Of a stretch of DNA of 64,000 bases, positions 30,341-42,830 are shown one piece after another; position 1 is the first letter of the stretch, and each line of letters starts with the position of its first letter. The stretch lies in the NCBI GenBank assembly GCA_002633005.1, contig NMRA01000119.1:257636-321635 (forward strand). The letters run 5' to 3'. Origin of the DNA: Phoronis australis. Lineage: Eukaryota; Phoronida; Phoronidae. The notes below the pieces were generated by a model, which was not told the DNA's origin, searched no databases, and saw nothing but the letters and a program-made list of their open reading frames with translations. The position numbers and the translations under genes are program-made.

Positions 30341-33300
30341 TTTCATTCTGAATCTCACACTGGAGGGTGGTTTACCTCACATGAAGCTGTTTGAGGATTC
30401 CTCGCCTTCCCTTCAGTGATTCATTTACTCTATTGTATCTTCTCTGTGTCAAGAGTGGTGTTAAGGGGTGTTCACGGCAGGCCACAGGGGTCAACCGGTG
30501 CACAATCAGTACTAATGATCACGTAATTCATCACCAATAGGTGGCTCTCTTTGAAGCGTTATGATCGTCTGTTTATGGCGGTATCGTTCGTAACGTTGTA
30601 CAATAGCTGCTGGTTGAAATTACAGGTGTGGTGGGATTTATATAGCACACCGTATTGCTGATCTGGCGTTCTTGGAAACCAGTGCTGTCACTGAAGAGGC
30701 CACCCTCATTTTAAATATTACAATACAATAAATAATGTTTTTTCGAACACGAGTGATGTTAGCTATACGGCGATACAGTCACAGATCCTCAACAACAGCA
30801 TCTTGCGAATTTTCGATGAATTCAAATCTAGTAACAGCAATTTGTTATTCACATTGTCATTCCGGCTTTGCATGAACAAGGGAAGTAAGCAGCAGTGTGC
30901 GTAGGCTACTTGAAGTAGGCTAGTCTGTGGTCAGTTGATTTTGGATCTAAAAAACAACGATGTCTAAGCATAGAGCCGGCATGAGAGCTAACGCGGGACA
31001 CTAAGAATTCCAGTTCTTTACGCTTTTTTTAATCTTTCACAATACTTTGGTTGGTGGAAATAAGCACACAGCGACAATATATAATAATTAAAATACTTAT
31101 TCGGGTCAATACCGATAAAGTGTTGATTATGCGACTGCCCAGTCGCCTCGAGTCGGTCACTAGCTACGCAGTAGAACCTTGCAGCATTTTTTCGTGTGCT
31201 GAAGTACGTGCCGCCGTATGTCATCAAAACAACCATACGTACCCGAGTCTACAAGCATCTCGTAAAATTCGCTGTCAATATTTATCTTAAAACGGCAAAC
31301 TGCCCAGTCTAAATCCACACGCGAGGGGTTTGTTCTCCACTTTGACCATGGCCAAAAAAATAGTGACAGCGTGACGTTTTTTATGCCGATATAACGTGTC
31401 CGAATTTTGAGAACCAGTTTCTCCACTAAATACGGGCATCAATCTGGTTCCTAAAATACGGGCGCGATATGTATCCGACTATTGGCGTTCTTTGCATACT
31501 GTGGTCGGTTCACTCCTTTCCTGGATATGACAAGCGTTACTTGTCCAGAGATGACTATACCTGACGCAATATGGAAGGAATAGAGCAACTCAAGAAAATC
31601 TGACGATTCATTGAACGAATATAAAAATGTGATTAACGAACACGTGTTGTTAGAACTGTGATGGCTTGGTGTTCTAGGTAACTACTACCTGACATATTGT
31701 AGCCGGGGGTTATTCGTTGACACCTGTTATGCTATCACAGGTGTGCAGAAAATTACAGTCGTGGTCGTACCCCGTGGTGGCTATGCATTGGACGGCGTAT
31801 TGCAGACGGTTATCGGCAACGTGTAGCGCTACTGCAATATGTATCTTAGTTTAAGCATGGATTTCTGTCGGAACAACGTGTTAAAATCAGTTCTTTAAAC
31901 GTCGATATAAAGTACTGTGATAAAATTAGCTGATATATCATGAGTGTAGCTTTTATGCAGTCAGATGACCATAAATGTGAATATTTGACCATAGTATTTC
32001 AAGATGTTTTAAACTACGATTTTTCCGTTTTGCATTCAGGTGTCAACGAAAAAGTGAGAACGAAAAAAGTTTATTTCAGTGTTTTAATAACGAATTTGTG
32101 TTTTCACTTCGAGACACTTTTTCAAGTAACCTTGCATTATCAATTTATAAATCATGACTGACACTGGTGCACTAGCAATAGTTTACTAACTTTGGCCGAA
32201 CCGTGGGACCCAGATATTTGTCTTGCCTGTGATAGGTAATGTCTTCAAGTCGTAAACACCCGTATAGCTAACTGGTCAGACCTGAATGCAGGTTTATAAA
32301 GGATTATCCTTCTCTGTTATTAAATTTTACCACTTTCTCACAATGTCGCTATTGGAAGTCTATGACTCGTTTACCTCTCTCTGCAACTCGGTGGGCTAAT
32401 GCTGGCCCTGGGCTGTTTTGCGTTCCACGTGACTAGATTCCACAGATGTCCACCCCCGGGCGCTAACCTTTGACCCAGTGATGTGTGGGAACTTCCGAAC
32501 AATTTTCCGTCACTCTGTTAGTTTTCATTCTCAAATAATCGCGTTTCAGTCCAATTTTATAAGAAACCGGATTGGTGAGGCTATGTCACATTTTTATCGA
32601 ACAGAAATATTCCTTTATCCACAAATTCGGCGTTTTAATGCTGTTCGGGACTAGGCTGTATAAAACTAGAAAAGTTTTCCACTGATTTTGTAAAAATGCA
32701 TCACCGATCTTAAGCCACACAATGTGGCGTGCTATCTTATTATGAGTGATTTTTGTGAGCCAGTCCTAGTATTGAAGGTTTTGCTTGGGAGGAACAAACC
32801 GGTAGCTTTGTGTTCCTGTTTGTTTGTACCTCGATTTGTCGGCGAATACCGGTGCCAAAAGAAGAAACAATAAAAGTTAATGACCCCTTAATAAAGTTTC
32901 CTACTCTCTGCGTTATAAACGTATATTGCGGCAGTTTATATTCCGAGGACAATTGACCGAATTTCTTATCTTTCAAGTGCGCTATTAATTTTACAAAGGA
33001 GTTCTTATTTTATTGTTTCAGTTATTGGTAATATGGTCAATTTTTTAAACTCTGTGATTAGTATTATCATTTTGGTTTCTGTTATTGGTATGTCACATCG
33101 GAGTCATTGTCTGCGATGATTCACTTTATCATCGCTTCCGTCATTATCATTGTCTCGATGAAAGACCACGTGTCAAATCGTAGAACAAACAACGCACAAA
33201 TAAGTTAAAATCAACTGGAATTGCTCGTTAATGTTTCTTGTTTTTTTTTATCATTTTTAGTACGGTTGCGTGCATGGCTTACATTCGGCAGTATTATTTT

Positions 33301-35168
33301 TAAAGTAAATTTGTATAGTCACGGAAAACAAGATGCTAATTTGAAGCCTCAGAACACAGTGGTGTAAATATTCTTTAGCCTTGACATGTAAACGATGAAG
33401 TAGGTTTGGACCTCGAGATATTAAAATATATCCTTGTCATATGGACTCAATTGATCTCGAGTCTATGAAACATTTTATTGAATTTTCTTAGAGAACAAGC
33501 TTTGCTTTCATATTTTCGCAAACTATTTCCCGACTCCCGTTTTATCTACATTTACCTGCGGCCGGTTGTGTTCCCTGAATGTTAAGTGGACAGTAATATC
33601 AATCATCGTGATGGCGGGATAACAACAAAGACGGGAACTTTTTCGGTAGAGTAAACTTTATGTAAATGACACGCGTGATTAACTCGAGGATAAAAAAGCC
33701 GATCGAGCAACATTTGAATTTAAGCATAGTTATAATTTTCCAATTAGTGGCATTATACGTCTGTTCGAATGGTGACATTTCGGTGTTTGCTTTCTCTTTG
33801 TCGTATGAATAATACATAATGGGATTTTTGTCCAAACGCTAGACATATCGATGTATTCCGATTCTGGAGCACCGCCCATTCAATTATATCAAATGATTCT
33901 GAACTGTTAGTTCTTGAATTTAGATTCTTTGTAATATGTTTAATTTAGTTAAACCAATTAACTAAGATGATATGAAGTCATCGATGAAACGTTATTCAAT
34001 TAATTTGATCACGGCAATATGTTCCCAGAATGACTCAAGGCGTGACTTCATTTTCGATAACAGTGGCGTTTGATGACTTTTCAACATCACCGAAGCAATT
34101 TATTTGACACCCTATTTCGATTGAATCCAGAATGGATGATTACAAGCCAAAGCTAATGAGAGCAAAATTCAGACTGTCGACAAATGAACACATAAAATGG
34201 CACTCCTATTGTCTTTCAGTACTTCGGTGCATTATTTGTTATGTCGCCAACGATTCTGTCTACCACGTAATCTTTTTAATCCACCTTTGTCCGTTACGTC
34301 ACTTCTCAGTGTTAAGTGGATCAAAATCTCAATGAGTTTGCTTGTAGAACTTTTGAATTAGCCACAAATTAGACAACTTAAGTCCCCGTGTTCTAAATCT
34401 TGCTCCCTTTGTGCGCTGTGGCTGACCAGTTCAGTCAGCGATCGTATTCCCGGTATTTTTCACAACTCGCGAGTGCTATTGAGCATGAGAAACGAGCGGC
34501 TTGAGCAAACGTAGTTAATTGTCTCAACGCTGTTGTCCCGACCGCTGAGCACTCTTCATTAGCGGGTAAACACAGGTTACTTCATGACTAGCAACAATTC
34601 AGAGTGCGACAAACCTCACGTGCTCGCGTGACATTTGCATCGCCAACAGAAATACGTTAAATTTGCAGAAACATTTATTTTGATAAATTTCTAAAACTGG
34701 AAACTGGTTTTGTTTATAAAATGACGGTCGAAACGCTTGCAATCGTTTCTCTCGTGACCAACCGAGCTCCTTCACACCTGTCGCGATCGCTGACCGGATT
34801 AGCATCAATCTGATATTAACAAGTTATTCCGAGGTAATTAACAAACATACCATATTGACACAGCAATATTTTAATAATTTATCCGTCGTGAGTAGTACTT
34901 AGTTAAATCAAGCGCAGTGCTAAGATCACTTGTTGGCCATGAGAAGATAGTTCAAGACTATCTTCTTACGCTCTTCGCCATAATCCACTGAGAATATTCA
35001 TAACGCTGTTGTACTTGAGATTTTGTTTGGTTTGGATTATTTTGCGTGTAAGCCTTTTTTCTTCCGTTTCCGTTGAAGCTGAAATGAAGTTAGTCAACGC
35101 CAGTTGTTTTCATCGTTCTTTGTGTATTGCGTGCGCCAGGAAAACCGAATAGTCTTTAATTATTCGAA

Positions 35169-35687
35169 ATGACTACCTTTGATACAAAGAAACTTGAAGG
35201 CCTGTGCGTCGAAAATTGTTTGTTACGAGACATCGGTTTATTGCGTATCCTGGCAGTGAACACGCTTGTACGCCATCTATTCTACAAAATCAAGGGTTTT
35301 GAACACTGGAACGATACCGCACTTTTATCGCCTTTAATATTCAATCACGTTGTTTTCATGACAAATTTTAAAACCACAGTTTTACAGTTACGCCACCTAC
35401 GTAAAAACCGCTCTATTATATTATTTTTCGTGAAATCTCGAAGTTTTATCCACCAACATATTTTGGAACAAAAATTACCTCGTGATATCTTGCATGTCTT
35501 CCTAACACAGATACTGTATCATATTCAACGATTCAAAAGCCATGTGCGTGATCGAAAACAAAAAGTGTGTTTTGTCTTGTACGCTGACAAGTCCAAATTA
35601 GCTATTGAGACATTCCATTCCAATCTCCATGCCGGGCCTCATTGTCACGTGTTTGAATGTTTGGGAAATTTCAAATGTATGGTCTAA
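35169..35687 (+). CDS. unrecognised 172-codon ORF (possibly chance)
   Basis: Single open frame, ATG with A at -3, encoding a basic, leucine/histidine-rich protein (for example LRDIGLLRILAVNTLVRHLF). No known domain, signal peptide or clear membrane segment was recognised. It is the longest ORF in the window outside known genes, and a run this long is somewhat unexpected in AT-rich DNA. It is followed by an ATAGTA microsatellite. Transposon remnant, lineage-specific gene or chance are all open. Confidence 0.2.
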   Translation: MTTFDTKKLEGLCVENCLLRDIGLLRILAVNTLVRHLFYKIKGFEHWNDTALLSPLIFNHVVFMTNFKTTVLQLRHLRKNRSIILFFVKSRSFIHQHILEQKLPRDILHVFLTQILYHIQRFKSHVRDRKQKVCFVLYADKSKLAIETFHSNLHAGPHCHVFECLGNFKCMV

Positions 35688-36929
35688 CAAGTCGTACTGT
35701 TATGTACGAAGTGTCACCATCGCGTATACATAGATAGTTATGAATAGTAATAGTAATAGTAATAGTAAACGTCATCATTGCTGTAACTTTTATTTAGATT
35801 TAAGAAAACATGAAATGAGTTCGGTTGAATAGTCTTTACTTAAAATGGAACCTTTCGATTATCTGTGATGATTTAATTGATGAATATTTTTATTGTATAT
35901 CTTTATTGTTATGATTGAGTTGTCATATTATTATTACGGATATTGGAGTTAAATTTTTAATGTAACAATTATCTGTTGTTTATTAAAACTGATATAAACT
36001 TGCCTCTGTCACAAAAAAATAACTTTTCATTGAGGTCACTTACCGGTGTAAAACAATTAGTTACCGAGCGCTGGCTCATAACCGCTGGCCGTTAGTTTTC
36101 CAATGCGGCATTAGCGCAGTAACTGGAATCCACTGTTCTTTTTACAAAAGACGACGTGTTAAAACAGGAATGGCGTTAACCTAAAGAAATGACAATGCTG
36201 ATGTGATTTAACTCGCATTCGATGAATACAATATACACAGATAGAGCTAGACGCTCCTAAAGCATCATAAAGTCATAAAATAAAAGGAACGGTTTCCACC
36301 GCACCTTCGAGGTAGACGTCACTCACTAGTTTACACTGAAAACTGCTTAATGTTATGTCCTCCCGTACGTCTGTGTCACAAAACTTATTCTATTTTGTTT
36401 ATCTGATTGTTGTTCAAGACGTCATCAATAGTTTCTCAACGTAACGTAACGCGTGAAAGCGATTCCATTAAGCATAAAAGTTTCAAAAATCGCAGACCCG
36501 GTTGATATTAAAGACAAAACATATTGACATTATCGCGTAAACCGAGTGATTGTGTTTGTATCAAACATGAAACGTATACGAGGCAGTAACATAGTGATTT
36601 TAAAGTTAAAAATGTTGACGTTATAAGAACACTAACTGGTTGCAAGTTCGAAAAAGTTGTTTTGCAAACTAAAGTCGCCCGAGTCCACTTGCTGTTATGT
36701 GATATTTTACACTTCACACTGTTTAGTTTCAGCAAGATTGCAAAACCGTAAGAATTTCTCACAACGATTTAGATTTTAGATATTTTGTGGACAAGCTTGA
36801 CTTCCAATTTAATTTAAACATGCATTTCTCCATGTTGTAGCTTGCCAGAAACGATGGTTGAATTGTACCTTTTACCCTCATAAAATCGGTCTCATTACAT
36901 TTTTATATCCTGACAGGGTTGTATTTCCG

Positions 36930-37040
36930 TTACCAACAAGAACATTGAAACCACAAGCGACTCAAGAAAAAACGCTTCAGAGTTTATCGGAGATGGCCAA
37001 CTCTAAAATTGCCAATTCGAAAATGGCGGATGCACGCTTT
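36930..37040 (+). repeat. dispersed repeat shared with 22500-22610
   Basis: Partner of the copy in XRN2 intron 5. It falls inside a short open frame that is probably not coding. Confidence 0.5.
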
Positions 37041-40000
37041 TCCTATCGCTGTAAGAATTATTATGAGACCAATTTGATGAGAATTAAAATCTAATTCATT
37101 TTTTTTTACTTTTTTTAGCCATCTAAACAGGGCAAAACGCAGAATAAGCTTCTTTTTTTCTTCATTTTAGCATACTATTACAGTACAAAGGGACCGTCAA
37201 TTTTAAGACTTTATCGCAAGTGTTTCTAAACATTTCCAAGTTATACAAAAAATCTACATAATGGTATATTGGTCACATGTGAATCGAAATCATGGTGATA
37301 TTCTATTCCTTCCAGATTTCGTACAGATTGCCAGCACGCGCCTCAAAATATGACGTCACCTCGTCCCCAATCGCTCGTGTCCAATCGCTCGCCACATTTC
37401 TGGCTAAGAGAATGAGTTGCTTTCCAGAAATATAATTTCTCCTACCCCATCGCCACAAATACTCCGTAATCCTGAACTGTTTGTCATGTAACGATATTAC
37501 CAAAGCGGTTGCCCCGTCCACTCATTTTATAGAAAACTGGTTGAAAACCAAGAGTTGTCGGCCTTAAATAGGTTATGAGTTTTGAGTGGAGAAGTCATCA
37601 ACAACCATCGTCCCTACTAGAACACTACTCGGAGAGCTGTTGACAAGTTTTCTCGAGATCCCACAATGATTTATTAAGTGATCACCCGAGTGATCTTGAA
37701 CAGTCGCTCTACATATTTTAATGCTTTTACTTAGAAACGGGCACGCACAACGACTATCGTCTGTCAAGAGCCGAGGCAGAATCAAAGTATTTGGTATTTT
37801 AACCAATGGGCTTGTAAACATAATTGTGTGGTGTTCCATTCCAGTGCGCGTTGGAATCCAAGTGTAATAAGTGTAAAATCATAATCTGTCGGTTTTCAAA
37901 GCCAACTTCACCAATCAAGAAACTAAACTGACATTAGTGAATATTCCGATCTATTGATATTTTCAGTTAGTCACTCTCTATGGGAGCTCTCGTTTTTTAT
38001 TTTATCCCTTTCAATGTTTTCATTTTTAATTAATCATGCGACGCATTTCCAATGTGTTCTGTCTTTGAAATCGTTGTCATAACCGATCATAAGTCTATCC
38101 AGCATAAAATAGCATCAAAATGTCAACAAGGAAATAAATGTTTGCTGTTTGTCCGTTCAATAAAATAAAAATCATTTCCATTAGCTCGTTTTAACTTGTA
38201 ATAGAGTATTCTATAAGTCGTGCTTTGCTTCCTGTGTGAAGTTAAACACGTTAACGAAACAAAACAAAACTCAAAACGCATTGATGCTTCGTCAATACCC
38301 ACTCGTATACAGTCGAGAGATTTCCGTTGATTTTTTCCTTTGTTTTAGAGCATGATCAGAAAATATGTATACATTCACTATACCTGTTTGTCTAGACATA
38401 CAGAGCGCACGTGCATTCGTATAAACTTCCCGTCGGTTTATTTGCAACTATTCCGACACTCTGTGGACCTATGCTCACGGAAGCGCCTACGCGTTTGCTG
38501 TTTACATTTTTTGTAAACAACGAAAATCCTTTCCAATGGTTATTATAACCTATTTAAACAGCAAAAACTTTGTAAACGATAGTCTTGGATAAATATTAAG
38601 AATTTCACTTCGTGCTGTGAAGTGTCTCTTGACACTTTCTGGTTTTGTAAATCTTCAAATTTCGTTCAGGGATTGTAGAAAATTTGGCTGCGAATCTAAT
38701 GAAAATTAAACATTTTAGATTGTTTGCACTGTTAAGTGATAATGGTTTTCAAACACTGTAAAGCAGTCAACATACCTGTAAACACTTAGGATACCAGAAC
38801 ACCAAACAAGACAGCCCTGAAAAAAATTGTACTATGCCGTCGTTTTTGCCAATGGCTTGCTTTTTTGCTGCAGGTTTTAGAACTTATCGTCAAATGTGCG
38901 CCTTTGTCTAGTACACGTAATAATATTAACATAATAAACTTTTTAAACTATGGATATCATATTCAAGACTGAAGCACGTTGTGAGCGCTTTTGAGTTATT
39001 TTGATTTAATTAACCTTTCCAATTACGTTTGTTTAACATGGGGCGTATTTTGAATAAATAAGATTTTTAATGGCGAGCTACCGGGAAGAACATATACCTT
39101 TTGTGGACATAAATATATGGGTTTGATACTTTGCATTTCGAATATACAAATGCAGTCTCGGTGTAATGTTACACCTCCGCAAATTGCATTTAATCTTGCA
39201 TTTCGATCAACGTAATTCATTTTATCTTTGTCAACTGTTGCGCATTGCGTAACGACTCTCAGAAACTCATAAAACGAGTCACTAATTAACGTTCAAAGCC
39301 GCCTTGGGTCTAAGCCTGCCGCTCGAACTCTACAACAATGCTGCCGACCGAAGCGAATGCCACAAAACAATAAAAAGTGCTTTATGACTTCTCTGGAAGA
39401 GTGATTTATTAATATATTAGACGCTTGGACTGTTGAGAGTTCCCTGATGCAGATAAAAACACTTAAACTATGAGCGTATTTAAAATATGCGAAAATATTG
39501 TCTATTAAGAATACCATAAATTTAGTCATAATGCTGAAGTTTTTGATAGAACCCAGAAGAGGCTGAGCATATTTGAACTTGGAAGAATTTGTATGTGAAG
39601 GAATCAATTTAAATGAAATGCATCAAATTTTTGTCAGCACAGATGCATGTATTCTATAAATCACCTCTATTTTTCGCATATCGTGAAACCGTGTTGAGTT
39701 GTTGACAATATGCTGCGGTTTGGACGAATTCTGAAAACAGTTGACAAAAATTAAAAGAAAGATCACGCTGATAACTCCGTGCAAAGTGATGTGTTAATGA
39801 ATTCATAATTGTTGTTGACAATGTTCGTCTTATGAATCACTTAATCACATCTAATGTAAATCTGCGGCACACGTTCGTGTGTGTAAATGAAATTTATTCT
39901 ATTTATTTTATTTCGTGGCAGTGACGGATTGCAAAAAACATGCCACTAGCGTTTGGGAACACGTGGCGGATAATTGTATAATGGTAAGCGTGAATGAAAG

Positions 40001-41559
40001 GTTAATAATTGAAACTAATTACAAAATTAGGGGTATTACTGGCCCCGAGGAAACAGTGACTATTGAGAAAGACTTTTAAGAAATTGTAAATAGAAGACAA
40101 TTGCAATGCAATTTGCGCGAAGTATTGATTTTCGAAAAACACTTATCCGCGTTATATTCTATTACTTTCAAATACCAATTGTTTCACGTTTTGTTTATTT
40201 TTGCGTCTGTTCTTTATAAACTGCAAACATACATTTTCTGTTCTATATGGTTCGATGAAATTATCTGCATTAGTCTTATGTTTAAAAAGGTACGTTATCT
40301 ATATTTTACTGAATTATTTCGTCTCAGTACGCTCGATGATTAATAAATTTAGTGTGTATTTTACCCGCTAGCTTACCAAACGAACAATGGCACGTCATAA
40401 TATTAATCCGCGCGGGAAGAATGCGGTGGCAATCCCTCGTTGGGACACATTCATCAAAAACCAATTGAAATGAAACAAAATTTCACTCGCTTTATCCACT
40501 CACCTACTCCAAACACCATCGTGAATGGGGCATGTAATGCCCGTGTTTGTCCTCGCTATAGCCAAGCGCTCTTCAAGTTTTCACGAGTGGTGCGAAGGGC
40601 GATCAAGTATTGCCTCTGACACTGAAATTCTCACCTGGGTGAGATTTATATGTTACCTGTTCAGGTAGAAGCCAAAGAAGTCTTTATATAATGCGACTAA
40701 ATTGTTTGAAGAAACTCGAACTGACACGCTCGCATATATCTGGGATAAATGTTTCAATAGCGTAAAGAAACGGAATCCGAGTCTTCTTTCGCCGTGTCGT
40801 CAAATTCATGAGTCTCCTGGTATTCATACTTGGATAATACAATGAATTTGTTTACCTCAAAATTTTAATTAAACCGTACGTTGGTAGCTGGGAGTAATTG
40901 GTCCTAGGTTTGTAATGATTTCACGAACTGTTGGCTTTCTTTATTAATTTTAAGTCCCGGATTACTTTAGATATTGGAAATAAAAATATTTTAAAAGTTA
41001 ACCAGTAATGAATTTTTTTATTATTTATTTACTTATTTCATGAGTATAAGTATCAACCGCAGAAAAATCTGATTAACATTATATCTAGGGAATACCAAGA
41101 TAAAATGTGAGTTTGAATTTCTTTGATAAGATTGACTCTTAACTTTACAAGTAAAAAAACAAGAAAACCTACGAGGAAAATTGTGTCGCCTGTCATGTCT
41201 AACGTACGTAATATAGGTGACAGGTTATTCTCGTAACCTCTCGTAGCAGCTGTTGTTTTGTCTTAATTTATAATTAGGATTAATGACATGAAGAACAAGG
41301 CCATATACATTAAATAACCGGACACTGATATCGCACATCGTACGCGTACCGTAATTCTTGGGATAGCCGCCTGTATGACTAATATTCCGGTGTAAAACAA
41401 AATAGAGGAAAGGTAGGCCATAAAGAACCTTTTTTCTGAAGGTTGCATATGTTACGCATGGCTAATACAATTGATGTTAACCGTAGTTGATTGAATATGA
41501 GCACACTTTCAAAGCAATGATACGATGCGTGACAAAAGATTCTATTACAATCATACTGA

Positions 41560-41755
41560 CGATGATAATAATAGTAATAATAATACTGATGATGATGATG
41601 ATATTGATTATGATGATAATGACAATAACATTAACAATAATAATAATAATAATATTAATAATAGTGATAGTGATAGTGATAATGATAATAATAATGATAA
41701 TAATAACTATAATAATAACTATAATGAGAACAATAATAATACTAATAATAACTTA
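41560..41755. repeat. AAT/GAT trinucleotide microsatellite
   Basis: About 195 bp of AAT, GAT and AGT triplets. It generates two overlapping plus-strand ORFs rich in I/M or in N/D that are not genes. Confidence 0.95.
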
Positions 41756-42579
41756 CCGATTAAAACGTTTACTGGCGACTCACAAAAAGTTATTAAATAA
41801 TCAAACTTCAAAATGTTATGCAATCTATAGGAGAAACATGAGGGTCATAAGTCGCAGGATTCTAACCACATTTATTCCTGTATGTAGACAAATAGTTGCG
41901 AATAGACGTTTCGGCTAAGACGCCATCATCGCCAGGTGTGTCTACAGCTTTCACAAAGGGCAAATATCCTAAGCCAAGCCGAACATTTTTTATATAACTT
42001 GGTAACCATGACGCGAAGAAGATATTGTCTACATTAATCTTTCGTCGTTGCTCACGTGTCGTTTTCCATCTAGGTGGTGCTGAGAGAAATAGTTTTGTTT
42101 GGCATTCACATTTTCATTTATCCCACCCTCCAAATGTGATTACTCACGTGATATCACAGAGTAAACAAAGACCAAGCGATAACAGCAGACAATAGCTTGG
42201 TGGAAATTAAATCTCGTGTCTGGAAACCAAATAGAACCAACGTCTGATGGTGTGTTTCTCATTTTGAAGATAACCCCAAAGTCCAGAGACAGTATAAAGA
42301 AAATGACTTTTAGGTGATCCTAAAAATCTAATAAAAAGACGACTTAAATATGTTTTTTTTCGAGAGTAAAACAATGAGAGAAGCATCGAGAAGTCGAGGT
42401 AGAGCTTCAAATTTGAAATAAAGTCTTTTAACAATCTGAAGTCAATAGTCGTTTTTTGAAAATGAGCTTTGGTGTAAGGTATGAAGAAACTTTCCAAGCG
42501 ATTGTTGTTCACACCAGGGAGCCGGAGAAGTTTCAAAATCAGACGTTTTAATAAGGCAGAACATAGCTGCTCACTTTAA

Positions 42580-42830
42580 ATCGAATAACACTATTAATTA
42601 CTATCGAATAACACTATTAATTACTATAGAATGACACTATTAACTACTACTACCACCACCACGACTACTACTATTGCTGCGGTTGCTAATCATTGCTGTT
42701 AACTACTTACTAGTATTTTGGCTGCTACTAACTACTACTGCTGCTACTAGTACTACCACTACTACTAATTACGTCTACAGTGGAGGCTGTTACTAACACC
42801 TCTCCTATTACTGATATTTTTACTATTACC
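42580..42830. repeat. 23-bp tandem repeat followed by ACT-rich microsatellite
   Basis: Three copies of a 23-bp unit (ATCGAATAACACTATTAATT then ACT) run to about 42648. They grade into an imperfect ACT/ACC/GCT triplet run. Confidence 0.88.

Noticed and set aside
41487-41918. Overlapping ORFs of 143 and 91 codons, poly-I/M and poly-N/D
   Set aside because: Created by the AAT/GAT microsatellite.
42207-42536. Minus ORF of 109 codons near the trinucleotide repeats
   Set aside because: Composition like chance AT-rich translation; no motif.
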